A DNA stretch of 64,000 nucleotides from Polyangia bacterium (GTDB lineage: Bacteria; Myxococcota_A; Polyangia; Nannocystales; Nannocystaceae): NCBI GenBank assembly GCA_030430565.1, contig JAUIKS010000014.1:235649-299648 (forward strand). Reading direction: 5' to 3'. Under the pieces are notes generated by a model that worked only from the letters and a program-made list of their open reading frames with translations, was not told the DNA's origin and ran no database searches. This document shows, piece by piece, positions 42,570-51,826 of this stretch. Position 1 is the first letter of the stretch, and every line of letters begins with the position of its first letter. The position numbers were made by a program, and so were the translations under genes.

Positions 42570-45311
42570 TTAAGGGGTCGTCGACGCTCGTCTCGCGTCG
42601 GCGCGCTCGAGCACGCAGCGGACCCCGGAGCTCAAGGCGTAGCCGTCACGACCGCTGATGAGGAACGGCCGCAGCCCGAGCTTGCGCAGGGTCGAGAGCG
42701 CGACGTGGACCCGGTTGGCGCCGGCGCTGTCGCCGACGCGCTCGCCGGGCCAACCGGCCGCGAGCAGATCTTCGAGCGCGAGCGCCTCGCCGGGCGCCTC
42801 GAGTCGCTTGCGCGCGAGCGCGAGGATGATCCGCTGCAGGGTCACGCGCCGACGCAGGTCGATGTCCGCGTCGACGCCGGGCAGGCGCAGCCACCGGGCG
42901 CCCGGACCGACGATCAAGGGGTCGCCCCGCTCCCGCTGTGGGAGACACGCGATCGCGGCTCGCAGCGCGAAGCGGGAGTCGTCGCTCGGGTGCGCCTCGG
43001 CGAGCGCGCGGGCCTCGTCGAGCAGCGCCTCGCGCTCGACCGAGGAGGCGTCGACCATGCGGAGGAACAGCCCGTGGATCGCGACCGTCGCCGCGAGCGC
43101 GCGCTCCGAGCGGCACGCGGCGGCCGCCCGCGTGGCGACGGCGAGGCTGCGCTCGGCGAGCGCGCGCGCGCCGGCGGTCGCGAACAGGGTCGCGCGGCAG
43201 CTCTCGATGAGCGCCTGATAGCGCGGGATGCCGAGCGCGTCGAACATCTCGAGCGCGCGCTCCAGCAGCTTCGCGGCGTCATCCCGCTGCCCGCGCTCGA
43301 GATGCACGCCCGCGAAGTAGTACAGCGCGCTGGCCTCGAGATAGAGGTTGCCGCTCTCGCGGATCAGCTCGAGCGCGCGGACGAAGTGCTCGTGGGCCGC
43401 GTCGAGCTCGCCTCGCTCTTGCAGCAGGACCGCGCGCAGGTAGAGCAGCGCGCCGCGATCATGACCAGAGCCCGTCGTCTCGACCCGCGCGAGGCCCAGG
43501 TCGATGCGCGCGAGCGCCTCGTCGAGGCGGCCGCGAAACCACGCGATCACGGCGGCCTCGTACAGCGCCATCGGGAGATCATCGGAGCCCGTGACGCGAT
43601 CCAGCTCGAGCGCGCGCGCGATCTCTCGCTCGGCTCGCTCGAGCGCGCCCTCGCGGCGATACGCGTGGGCCAGACGGGAGCGCACGTCAGCCTCACGCAG
43701 CGCGCTGAGCGAGTCGCGGGGCGCCTTCGCGAGGCAGCCGAGCGCGAGCTCCAGATGCGCGCGCGCGTCCCCGGTCGCGCCGTCGAGCTCCACGAGCTCG
43801 CCGAGCAGCGTGTGGGCGAGCGCCTCGAGGGTCGGGTCGTCGGCGACACGCGCGAGCGCGAGGCTCTCGTGAACCGCAGCGCGGGCCTCCCGGACCTCCC
43901 CGAGCATCCGGCGGGCGCGGGCGCGCGCGAGCGCGGCCGCGGCGAGCGTCGCCGGCGTCGCCGCGCTGCAGCGCAGCGCCGCGTCGAGCAGCTCGAGCGC
44001 GCGTCGGGCCATACCGCGTCGGATCAGCGCGCGGTGGGTAGCGAGCGCCAGCGACAGCGCTCGCGCGTCCAAGGCCGCGAGCGCGTGTCGGTGGGCCGCG
44101 ATCAGGTTGTCGAGCTCGAGCTCGAGGCGATGCGCCGCGGGACCGCCGGAGGACACCGCCGGCGCCGCGAGCTCGCCGCCGAGCCGCGCGAAGAACTCGG
44201 CGTGTCGATCCGCCAGGCGGGCTGCCGTCTCTGACGTGGTCGCGAGGCGCTCGGCCGCGAACTCGCGGATCGTCTCGAACAGCGAGAAGCGCAGCTCTCC
44301 GTCGAGCTCGGGCCGCGGGGTCGCGCGGACGAGCGAGTGCAGGCAGAGGGACTCGAGCGTCGGCAAGACCGCGCCGACGTGATCGGCGAGCACGAACTCG
44401 GCGGCGGCGAGCGAGAAGCCGCCGGCGAAGATCGTGCACCCGGCGAGGCACGCCCGCGCCGCGGGGCCGAGCTGGTCCCAGGTGTCCGCGATCGCCCGGC
44501 GCATCGAGGCGTGGCGACCGTCGTCGCCCGGCCGCACGAGCAGCGCCAAGCGGTGCACGAGGCGATCGCGGAGCTGAATGATCGAGAGCACGGTGACCCG
44601 CGCCGCCGCCAGCTCGATCGCCAGCGGGATCCCGTCGAGTCGGCGGACGATCTCCGCGACCGCGACGAGCTCCTTGTCGCGCGCGACGAGCCCCGGGCGG
44701 CGCTGACGGGCGCGGCGGAGGAACAGCTCGACGGACTCGACGGCCTCGAGCCCACGCGCGTCGCGGGTCCCCAGGGTCGGGAGCGCGAGCGGGCGCAGCG
44801 GCCAGAGGTGCTCACCGGCGAGGCCCAACGCGACGCGGGAGGTGACGAGGAAGCGCGCGCGGGGAGCGGCTCGCATCCAGCGACCCAGGGTCTCCCTGGC
44901 GCAGTCCGCGAGCTGTTCAAAATTGTCGAGGACGAGCAGCAGCCGCCCCCGACGCTCGAGCGCGCGCTCGAGCAGCTCGCCCAGCCCAGCCCCGTCGACG
45001 CTCAGCCGCACGCCGAGGGTCGACGCGAGCGCCGCGCTCGCTGCGGTCGGTCCGTGCACACCCGTGAGATCACAGAACCACACGCCGCCCATGCCGGGCG
45101 CGCGGTAGCTCGCCGCCTGCGCCTCTACGAGGCGCTGCGCGAGGCGAGTCTTCCCCATCCCGCCGAGCCCCGTGATCGTGACCAGCTGCGCGCCGTCTTC
45201 GAAGCGCGCGGTGATCGAGTCGAGATCCGCGAGGCGCCCGACGAAGGACGAGGGCGCGACCGCCAGCGCGTGCGCGCTTGAGCCGTGCTGAGCGTCGGCG
45301 GACATCGGCAT
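42570..45311 (-). CDS. STAND ATPase with TPR-like repeats and C-terminal winged helix
   Basis: The 913-residue protein begins with a STAND-type NTPase: Walker A GLGGMGKT (residues 48-55), Walker B LLLVLDNFEQL, sensor FLVTSRVALGLAGEH and GIPLAIELAAARV. Helical repeats (TPR-like; AHEHFVRALELIRESGN, ASALYYFAGVHLERGQRDD) fill the middle ~450 residues. The last ~100 residues are a winged helix of the OmpR/SARP effector type (LEDLLAAGWPGERVGDSAGA, then NRVHVALSTLRKLGL). In typical SARP/AfsR regulators this DNA-binding domain is N-terminal, so the order here is reversed. The ATG at 45311 is chosen; TATACT lies 14 bases upstream. It is divergent from the M2 peptidase gene. Confidence 0.9.
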   Translation of the reverse strand: MPMSADAQHGSSAHALAVAPSSFVGRLADLDSITARFEDGAQLVTITGLGGMGKTRLAQRLVEAQAASYRAPGMGGVWFCDLTGVHGPTAASAALASTLGVRLSVDGAGLGELLERALERRGRLLLVLDNFEQLADCARETLGRWMRAAPRARFLVTSRVALGLAGEHLWPLRPLALPTLGTRDARGLEAVESVELFLRRARQRRPGLVARDKELVAVAEIVRRLDGIPLAIELAAARVTVLSIIQLRDRLVHRLALLVRPGDDGRHASMRRAIADTWDQLGPAARACLAGCTIFAGGFSLAAAEFVLADHVGAVLPTLESLCLHSLVRATPRPELDGELRFSLFETIREFAAERLATTSETAARLADRHAEFFARLGGELAAPAVSSGGPAAHRLELELDNLIAAHRHALAALDARALSLALATHRALIRRGMARRALELLDAALRCSAATPATLAAAALARARARRMLGEVREARAAVHESLALARVADDPTLEALAHTLLGELVELDGATGDARAHLELALGCLAKAPRDSLSALREADVRSRLAHAYRREGALERAEREIARALELDRVTGSDDLPMALYEAAVIAWFRGRLDEALARIDLGLARVETTGSGHDRGALLYLRAVLLQERGELDAAHEHFVRALELIRESGNLYLEASALYYFAGVHLERGQRDDAAKLLERALEMFDALGIPRYQALIESCRATLFATAGARALAERSLAVATRAAAACRSERALAATVAIHGLFLRMVDASSVEREALLDEARALAEAHPSDDSRFALRAAIACLPQRERGDPLIVGPGARWLRLPGVDADIDLRRRVTLQRIILALARKRLEAPGEALALEDLLAAGWPGERVGDSAGANRVHVALSTLRKLGLRPFLISGRDGYALSSGVRCVLERADARRASTTP

Positions 45312-45482
45312 CGTGGATCGGGGGGAGTATAGGCACGCGCCGCCGCGAGCTCGACGGGCGAGGGCTCCCGACGGACCGTTATTCGCTCCCGTGAACATGG
45401 CCTGCGCGCTTCGGCGCGCGTCACCTCACGCGAGTCCTCTGGGCGCGCCCGCGAGGCGGCGTGGGCGTAGTAAAAGGGAGCT

Positions 45483-47369
45483 ATGCAGCACCGCCTCGCC
45501 CCTTCCTCCCTCGCGCTCGCGCTCGTGTGTGTCTCAGGCGTCGCCGTCGGCACGAGCGGCTGCGACAAGGCCAAGCCGGAGGAGAAGCAGGCGCCGGTCG
45601 CCAAGCAGCCCGAGGAGCCCAAGAAGCCGACCGCAGCGGAGGCACAGGCCTTCGTCGCGGAGCTCGACAAGAAGCTGCGCGAGCTCTGGGTCGCCGAGGC
45701 CGAGGCCGAGTGGACGAAGGCGACCGACATCACCGACGAGCATGAGCGCGCGGCCGCGGAGGCGAGCGCCAAGGTCGCCGAGTACGTCACGACGAAGATC
45801 CACGAGGTCAAGCAGTTCGACGGGCTCGAGCTCGACCCCGCGGTCCGCCGTCAGCTCGACCTGCTCAAGCTCTCCCGCACCGTGCCGGCGCCCTCCGACG
45901 CGGACAAGCGGCAGAAGCTGACCACCATCGTCGCCAAGCTCGACGGGATGTACGGCAAGGGTAAGTTCTGCACGAAGGGGGACGGCGGCAAGGGCGGCGG
46001 GAGCTGTCAGGACCTCGGCGAGCTCTCCGAGATCATGGCCAAGAGCCGGAAGCCCGACGAGCTGCTGGAGGCGTGGAAGGGCTGGCGCACCGTCTCGCCG
46101 CCGATGCGCCCGCTGTATCAGGACTTCGTCGCGATCGGCAACGAGGGCGCCGAGGAGATCGGCTTCGCCGACATGGGCGAGCTGTGGCGCTCGCGCTACG
46201 ACATGTCGCCGGACGAGTTCGCGGCCGAGATGGAGCGGCTGTGGTCCCAGGTCAAGCCGCTGTACGAGCAGCTGCACTGCCACGTCCGCGCCGCGCTGCA
46301 CAAGCAGTACGGCGACGTCGTGCCCGAGTCGGGCGCCATCCCGGCGCATGTCCTCGGGAACATGTGGGCGCAGTCCTGGGGCAACGTCTACGAGTACGTC
46401 GAGCCCTACCCCAAGGAGGTCTCGCTCGACGTGAGCAAGGCGCTCGAGAAGAGCAAGTACGACGAGCTGCGCATGGTCAAGCAGGGCGAGGCCTTCTTCA
46501 CCTCGCTCGGCTTCGAGCCGCTCCCCGAGACCTTCTGGCAGCGCTCGTTGTTCAAGAAGCCCGAGGGCCGCGAGGTCGTGTGCCACGCGAGCGCCTGGGA
46601 CGTGAACTACAACAACGACCTTCGGCTCAAGATGTGCATCAAGATCGACCAGGAGGACCTGGTCACGATCCACCACGAGCTAGGCCACCACTACTACTTC
46701 AACCACTACTACAAGCTCCCCGTGCTGTTTCAGGGCAGCGCGCACGACGGCTTCCACGAGGGCATCGGCGACGCGATCGCGCTCTCGATGACGCCGAGCT
46801 ACCTCAAGGAGATCGGGCTGATCAAGAAGATCAGCACCAGCGAGAAGGCGGTCATCAACCAGCAGATGCGCGTCGCGCTCGACAAGATCTCGTTCTTGCC
46901 CTTCGGCCTGCTGGTCGACAAGTGGCGCTGGGACGTGTTCTCCGGCAAGACCGGGCCGGACGCCTACAACGCGCGCTGGTGGGAGCTGCGTCAGGAGCTG
47001 CAGGGGATCAAGGCGCCCGTCGAGCGCAGCGAGTCTGACTTCGACCCGGGCGCGAAGTACCACATCCCGGGCAACACCCCCTACGCGCGCTACTTCCTCG
47101 CCCACATCCTGCAGTTCCAGTTCCACAAGGCGATGTGCGAGGCCGCCGGGCACGAGGGCCCGCTGCACGAGTGCTCCGTCTACAACAGCAAAGAGGCCGG
47201 CGAGAAGCTGGGCGCGATGCTGGCGCTCGGGCAGTCGAAGCCCTGGCCCGAGGCGCTCGAGCTGCTCACGGGGACACGTCAGATGGACGCGAGCGCGATC
47301 ATCGAGTACTTCGCGCCGCTGATGAAGTACCTCGAGGAGGAGAACAAGGGCCTGACCTGCGGCTGGTAG
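45483..47369 (+). CDS. M2-family (ACE-like) metallopeptidase lipoprotein
   Basis: The signal peptide ends in TSGC with Cys27 as lipid site, and a Lys/Pro/Glu linker follows. The catalytic region has HHELGHHYYF with His398-Glu399-x-x-His402 and a downstream GFHEGIGDAIALSM with Glu426 as third zinc ligand, the classic M2 (peptidyl-dipeptidase A) arrangement. Length (628 aa) fits one ACE domain. Such enzymes remove C-terminal dipeptides. As a lipoprotein it would act at the cell surface or in the periplasm, perhaps on peptide nutrients. A GGGAG precedes the ATG by two to three bases. Cys pairs (FCTKGDGG, SCQDLG) may form disulfides. Confidence 0.93.
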   Translation: MQHRLAPSSLALALVCVSGVAVGTSGCDKAKPEEKQAPVAKQPEEPKKPTAAEAQAFVAELDKKLRELWVAEAEAEWTKATDITDEHERAAAEASAKVAEYVTTKIHEVKQFDGLELDPAVRRQLDLLKLSRTVPAPSDADKRQKLTTIVAKLDGMYGKGKFCTKGDGGKGGGSCQDLGELSEIMAKSRKPDELLEAWKGWRTVSPPMRPLYQDFVAIGNEGAEEIGFADMGELWRSRYDMSPDEFAAEMERLWSQVKPLYEQLHCHVRAALHKQYGDVVPESGAIPAHVLGNMWAQSWGNVYEYVEPYPKEVSLDVSKALEKSKYDELRMVKQGEAFFTSLGFEPLPETFWQRSLFKKPEGREVVCHASAWDVNYNNDLRLKMCIKIDQEDLVTIHHELGHHYYFNHYYKLPVLFQGSAHDGFHEGIGDAIALSMTPSYLKEIGLIKKISTSEKAVINQQMRVALDKISFLPFGLLVDKWRWDVFSGKTGPDAYNARWWELRQELQGIKAPVERSESDFDPGAKYHIPGNTPYARYFLAHILQFQFHKAMCEAAGHEGPLHECSVYNSKEAGEKLGAMLALGQSKPWPEALELLTGTRQMDASAIIEYFAPLMKYLEEENKGLTCGW

Positions 47370-47378
47370 CGCCGCGAG

Positions 47379-48131
47379 TCAGTCCTCGCCCGGCTGCTGC
47401 TCGGCGGCCGGCAGCGCGGGCCGCTCGGCGTGCTCGCGCACCGCGTGCGCCGAGGCGTCGAGCACCTGCTCCGCGAGCGCGCGCCACCTCGCCGAGTTGC
47501 GCCGCAGGAGCGCGCGCGCGGCGAACTGCCAGACCGCGGCGAGGCCGGCGGCGAGGCCGAGCGCGACGGCGACGCTCGGCTCGAGCGACGCCGCGGTGAT
47601 CACGAAGGCGAGCAGCGTCGGGATGAAGGTCAAAAAGCCGATCAGGAAGCTCGCGCCGCCGCGGTCCATCACGACCTGGACGTTGGTGTGCTCGTCGTGC
47701 GGCGTGACGTTGACGCCGAACTTCACGAGCTCGTCGGAGTGGCGCCACTCGAGCGCCCCGTGGACCTCGCTGGTCTTGCCCTGATCCGCGGCGGCGCGGC
47801 GGATCGCCTCGAGGATCCGGCCGGACGCGCGGGCCGGGAGCGCGCCGGAGACCGAGCGCTCGAGGCTGTAGCGAAACGGCCCGCCGAGGTAGCGCGCGAG
47901 CGCGTCCTGCTCGGCCCTCGGCAGCAGCGCGGCCGCGTCGGCGACGCGCGCGGGGTCGATGCCGACGTCGCGCGCGACCGCCTGCATCTCCGCGAGCGAC
48001 ATGCCCTCCGCGCCAGCTAGCGAGTCAGCGGCGGCGGGCTGCTCCCCGCGCTGGCTCTGCAGCTCCGCGGCGCGTCGCAGCACGAGCGCGAATTCTTCCC
48101 TGCTGTAGCGACGATCGCCCGCCGTGGACAC
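47379..48131 (-). CDS. Hypothetical membrane protein (250 aa)
   Basis: From a GTG at 48131 the protein starts STAGDRRYSREEFALVLRRA, a soluble helical region with SLAEMQAVARDVGIDPARV, which resembles SHOCT-like or small DNA-binding helices. Two hydrophobic segments lie near residues 165-205 (FLIGFLTFIPTLLAFVITAA; SVAVALGLAAGLAAVWQF). The C-terminal end is charged. TATGCT lies six bases before the start, suggesting a leaderless transcript. It lies next to the oxidoreductase gene at 48146 on the same strand, whose 3' end is 15 bases from this start. Similar membrane proteins with such N-terminal ~60-residue domains occur widely in myxobacteria; no function is known. Confidence 0.68.
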   Translation of the reverse strand: MSTAGDRRYSREEFALVLRRAAELQSQRGEQPAAADSLAGAEGMSLAEMQAVARDVGIDPARVADAAALLPRAEQDALARYLGGPFRYSLERSVSGALPARASGRILEAIRRAAADQGKTSEVHGALEWRHSDELVKFGVNVTPHDEHTNVQVVMDRGGASFLIGFLTFIPTLLAFVITAASLEPSVAVALGLAAGLAAVWQFAARALLRRNSARWRALAEQVLDASAHAVREHAERPALPAAEQQPGED

Positions 48132-48143
48132 GGGGGGAGCATA
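48132..48143 (-). promoter_or_regulatory. Candidate -10 element for a leaderless gene
   Basis: On the minus strand TATGCT (48143 to 48138) is followed by six C bases and the GTG at 48131. The spacing of six bases equals that at four other genes in the window. No Shine-Dalgarno sequence is present. Confidence 0.5.
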
Positions 48144-48145
48144 CG

Positions 48146-49786
48146 TCACCCGAGGACGCGCCGCTGCAGGCGACCGCCGAGCGCCGCGTCGGCGGCCTGC
48201 AGCGCCGAGACCATCCCGCCGACGATCCCGTGACCCGCGCGGCAGTTGGTGCCGCACATCAACAGGCCCGCGACCGGCGTGCGCGGACCTGGCCGGTTGC
48301 CCAGGAATTGCGCCGGCGTCGCGGCGAAGCCGTAGGCGCCGCCCGCCGACGAGCGGATGTAGCGGCTGTGCGAAAACGGCGTGGCGGCCTCGCAGTACGC
48401 GACGCGCTGCTTGAGCCCGGGGATCAGGCGCGCGGCCTGATCGACGCAGGCCTCGGTGAGGCGCCGCTTGACCTCGAGGTAGCGCGGGTTCTTGCGGTAC
48501 TCCGGGTCGACGCCGTCCTGACCGGGGGCGAGACCCCAGAACGCGGGCGCCGACGGGACCACGGTCATGATCTCGAGGTTGCTGTGCCCGGGCGGCGCGA
48601 GCTCGGCGTTGTCCGGGTCCTTGAGCGAGGCCGTCGAGATGTAGATCGCGGGCGGCTCGGGCAGCTCGCCGCGCTGCAGCCGCTGGTAGTCGGCGTCGAT
48701 GTCGTAGCGGTCGTTGAGCCAGAGGTTCGAGTTCGTGTAGGGCAGCTCGGCGGGCGGGATCGAGACCCCGAGGAACACCTGAAACAGCGGCAGCGCCATC
48801 TCGTAGCCCGCCAGCCGCGTGAGCGCGCGCCGCATCGTCGCGGGCAGCTCCGCCGGGTCGAACAGGCTCGTCGCCGCGCGCTTGAGATCGGCGTTGCAGA
48901 TCACGAGCGGGGCGGAGACCGTGCGCTCGCCGTGGTGGACGTGGCGCAGCGTCACCCCGGTCGCGCGCCCGCCTCGCACGTGCACGCGCTCGACCGTCGC
49001 GCGCAGCCGGATCGCGCCGCCGTGGCGCTCGATCGAGGCCGCGAGCGCGTCGCTCAGCGCCTGCCCGCCGCCCGCGGGGTACCAGCCGCCGCTGCGGAAG
49101 TAGTGATTCTGCAGGCCCGCGTGCAGCACCGCAGCGACGCGCCGCGGCGAGATCGCGTAGGTGCCGTGCTGCGCGGTGAAGACCGCCTGCAGCTGCGGGT
49201 TTCGGGTGCAGCGATCGAGGACCTCGCCGGCCGTTCGGTTGAGGTTGCGCAGCAGCGCCGGCCCGCGCGCGATCGCGGCGGCGAGCCGCAGCGGTGAGCC
49301 AGACTGATCGGCGAGCGCGACGCGATCGCTGCGCTCGAGGAAGCGGAAGTAGCGGTCGATCCCGCGGCGCTCCCCGGGGAAGCGCGCGAGCAGGCGCGCG
49401 CGGTAGGCCTCGCGGCTGTGCGGGATCGAGAACTCAAAGTCGGGGTAGCGGATGACCTCGAGCTCCGGGCACATCGGGCGCAGCTCGAGCCCCTCGACGC
49501 CGCAGGCGCGCAGCAGCCGGTCGATCGTGCCGCCCGGGTGCGCGTCGCCGATGTAGTGCAGCCCGACGTCGAAGGCCCAGCGCCCGCGCCGAAACAGGGT
49601 CGCGCTGCCGCCCGCGACGTAGTGCTGCTCGAGCACGAGGACGCGCTTACCCGCGCGCGCGAGCAGGCTCGCGCAGGTCAAGCCGCCCACGCCCGAGCCG
49701 ATCACGATCGCGTCGTAGCGCTCGTCGATCGGTCCGCGGACCCGCGTCCTCCGTGTCGCCGCCGCCGCCGTCTTCGTCTCGCTCAT
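48146..49786 (-). CDS. CrtI/retinol-saturase-like FAD-dependent oxidoreductase
   Basis: The 546-residue protein has a dinucleotide-binding start YDAIVIGSGVGGLTCASLLA (GxGxxG at 30-35) and the next FAD motif KRVLVLEQHYVAGG. The C-terminal FAD motif lies in GLLMCGTNCRAGHGIVGGMV. Phytoene-desaturase-type and retinol-saturase-type enzymes share this pattern. The GLHYIGD and NADLKRA regions suit that group. The substrate is probably a polyene or other hydrophobic molecule; no other carotenoid gene is near. I start at the ATG at 49786. The reading frame upstream lacks features. A signal peptide is absent. Confidence 0.88.
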   Translation of the reverse strand: MSETKTAAAATRRTRVRGPIDERYDAIVIGSGVGGLTCASLLARAGKRVLVLEQHYVAGGSATLFRRGRWAFDVGLHYIGDAHPGGTIDRLLRACGVEGLELRPMCPELEVIRYPDFEFSIPHSREAYRARLLARFPGERRGIDRYFRFLERSDRVALADQSGSPLRLAAAIARGPALLRNLNRTAGEVLDRCTRNPQLQAVFTAQHGTYAISPRRVAAVLHAGLQNHYFRSGGWYPAGGGQALSDALAASIERHGGAIRLRATVERVHVRGGRATGVTLRHVHHGERTVSAPLVICNADLKRAATSLFDPAELPATMRRALTRLAGYEMALPLFQVFLGVSIPPAELPYTNSNLWLNDRYDIDADYQRLQRGELPEPPAIYISTASLKDPDNAELAPPGHSNLEIMTVVPSAPAFWGLAPGQDGVDPEYRKNPRYLEVKRRLTEACVDQAARLIPGLKQRVAYCEAATPFSHSRYIRSSAGGAYGFAATPAQFLGNRPGPRTPVAGLLMCGTNCRAGHGIVGGMVSALQAADAALGGRLQRRVLG

Positions 49787-50033
49787 CACCGTCCTCGGTC
49801 GCGCCCCGGGGGACGCTACTCGGCCCCGCGCCGAGCGGCAATCGCTGCCGTCGCTGGCGCCAGACGCCACAGGCGGGCGCACTGGATCGCGCGCGGCTCG
49901 CGGGCCGCGCGCGCGCGCGGCAGGCTCGGCGCGGAGAATTTGCGCCGCGCGGATCTGCAGACCCTCGCCGTTTGCTGCGCGACGCTCCGCGTGGCATGCC
50001 GGATCAGGACGGCCTCCGCCGTCGAGCTAGTAC

Positions 50034-51812
50034 GTGGACCGAGGCGCCAAACGTGTGACCGTGCCCGGGCCCATCTCCTCCGACGAGGCCGGGCCAGGCG
50101 ATCACGCCTCGGGTTCGAAAGAGTCCGAAGGGACAGGTCGTTCTAGCGCGCTCTACGACGCGGAGCGCATGAGCGACCTGCTCACCGCGTGCGCAGAGCA
50201 GCGCGCGAGCGGGACCCTCACGATCGAGCGCGACGACGATCGCCTCGCGCTGTTCCTCGAGCAGGGGCGACTCGTCGAGGTCAGCAGCCGCGCCGCCGCC
50301 GGGCTCCCGCGGCCGGCGAAGCGGCGGAGGAGGCCGCGCGCCGCCGCGGACGGGATCGTCAGCGGCGTGCTCGACAGCGCGAGCGCTGGCCCGCAGGACA
50401 CCCCGCTGCACACGCCCGATCACGTCGGCGTAGGGAGCCTGCCTGGAGTGACAGGTCCAAGCAGACCGCTCGACGCGGGCACCGAGCTCGACAAGTACCG
50501 CGTCGAGGGGCTGCTCGGGACCGGCGGCAACAGCCACGTCTACCGCGCGCGTCACATCCTCCTCGACACCCCGGTGGCGATCAAGGTCGTGCACCCCTCG
50601 ATGCGGGCCGCGCACACCGGGCGCGTCCACGAGCTCTTCAACGAGGCCCGCATCGCCGCGCGCCTCAACCACCCCAACATCGTGCGCGTCACCGACCTCA
50701 TCTACGTCGACAGCGACGGGCTGCTCGGCGTCGTCATGGAGCTCGTGCAGGGCCGGACGCTGCGCGAGCTGATCGCCGAGCGCGGGCGCATCCGGCCCTA
50801 CGACGTCGTGGCGCTCGGGCTCGACATCGCCTCCGGCCTCGGCGAGGCCGCGAGCTTCGGCCTCGTGCACCGCGACGTGAAGCCCTCCAACATCATGCTG
50901 ACGACCTCGGGCGCCGCCAAGCTGCTCGACCTCGGGCTCGCGCAGCGCTTCCTGGTCCGCGCCGGCGAGGCGCCGGTCGACGAGGAGGCCGCGCTGCGCG
51001 GGACGCCGCTGTACATGGCGCCCGAGCAGTTCATCAACCCCGGTCAGGTCAACGCGCGCTCCGACATGTTCGCGCTGGGCGTCACGCTCTACGAGGCGCT
51101 CGTCGGTCGCCCGCCCTTCGCGTCGCAGTCGGTCAGCGAGCTGATCTTCAAGCGCGCCGAGGAGTCGCTCGTCCCGCCGCACGCGCGCGTGCCCACGGTC
51201 CCGCGCGCGCTCTCGATGCTGATCATGGAGCTGATCCAGAGCGACCCCGAGCGGCGCCCGAGCGGCTACGACGTGATCGTCGGTCGACTCCGCGTCATGC
51301 GTGATCGCCTGTTTCGCGCGCAGCCGGTCGAGCCCGAGGAGGTCTCGGTCGAGGGCGACGCGCCCGCGCCCGCGCCCGACGGAGCGCTGGCGAAGGTCAC
51401 GAAGCCGCAGCGCGAGCAGGAGTTCAACGCGCGGCACGTGCTCGTCGTCGAGGACAGCCGCGTCAACCAGATCCTGATCCGTCGTCTGCTCGAGGAATTC
51501 AACTACGAGGTCACGGTCGCCTCCGACGGCCTCGAGGCGCTCGAGAAAGTGAGGACCAACCGCTACGGCGCGATCCTCATGGACTGCGAGCTCCCGCGGA
51601 TGAACGGCTACGCGGCGACTCGGCTCGTCCGCGCGCTCGAGGCGGGCCGCGACCACCGGACCCCGATCATCGCGCTGACGGCCAACATCCTGCCGGGTGA
51701 TCGTCGGCGCGCCCAGGATGCGGGGATGGATGACTTCCTGACCAAGCCGGTGAACCGCGATCGCCTCGAGGCGACCCTCGTGCACTGGCAGCGTCGCCTC
51801 GGCGTCTGCTAG
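50034..51812 (+). CDS. Ser/Thr protein kinase fused to a response-regulator receiver domain
   Basis: Residues 46-85 resemble a PATAN/DUF4388-like start (MSDLLTACAEQRASGTLTIE). Residues 155-420 are a Hanks kinase (GTGGNSHVYRA, Lys184 in VAIK, HRDVKPSN, GTPLYMAPEQ) whose DFG motif is DLG (299-301). Residues 468-590 are a complete receiver: Glu473-Asp474, phospho-acceptor Asp517 in LMDCELP, Thr549 and Lys571. No membrane helix is present. The start is uncertain: GTG at 50034, GTG at 50055 (nine bases after GAGG) or ATG at 50169. A kinase whose own chain carries a phosphorelay receiver joins eukaryote-like and two-component signalling. Confidence 0.9.
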   Translation: MDRGAKRVTVPGPISSDEAGPGDHASGSKESEGTGRSSALYDAERMSDLLTACAEQRASGTLTIERDDDRLALFLEQGRLVEVSSRAAAGLPRPAKRRRRPRAAADGIVSGVLDSASAGPQDTPLHTPDHVGVGSLPGVTGPSRPLDAGTELDKYRVEGLLGTGGNSHVYRARHILLDTPVAIKVVHPSMRAAHTGRVHELFNEARIAARLNHPNIVRVTDLIYVDSDGLLGVVMELVQGRTLRELIAERGRIRPYDVVALGLDIASGLGEAASFGLVHRDVKPSNIMLTTSGAAKLLDLGLAQRFLVRAGEAPVDEEAALRGTPLYMAPEQFINPGQVNARSDMFALGVTLYEALVGRPPFASQSVSELIFKRAEESLVPPHARVPTVPRALSMLIMELIQSDPERRPSGYDVIVGRLRVMRDRLFRAQPVEPEEVSVEGDAPAPAPDGALAKVTKPQREQEFNARHVLVVEDSRVNQILIRRLLEEFNYEVTVASDGLEALEKVRTNRYGAILMDCELPRMNGYAATRLVRALEAGRDHRTPIIALTANILPGDRRRAQDAGMDDFLTKPVNRDRLEATLVHWQRRLGVC

Positions 51813-51826
51813 CCGCGCTGTTCAGA

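Noticed and set aside
41877..44234. 785-codon plus-strand open frame
   Set aside because: It is antisense to the lipoprotein and STAND genes and has no domain.
50108..50125. T-loop-like GGGTTCGAAAG suggesting a tRNA
   Set aside because: No acceptor stem or anticodon arm can be built around it, and it lies inside the kinase-receiver reading frame.
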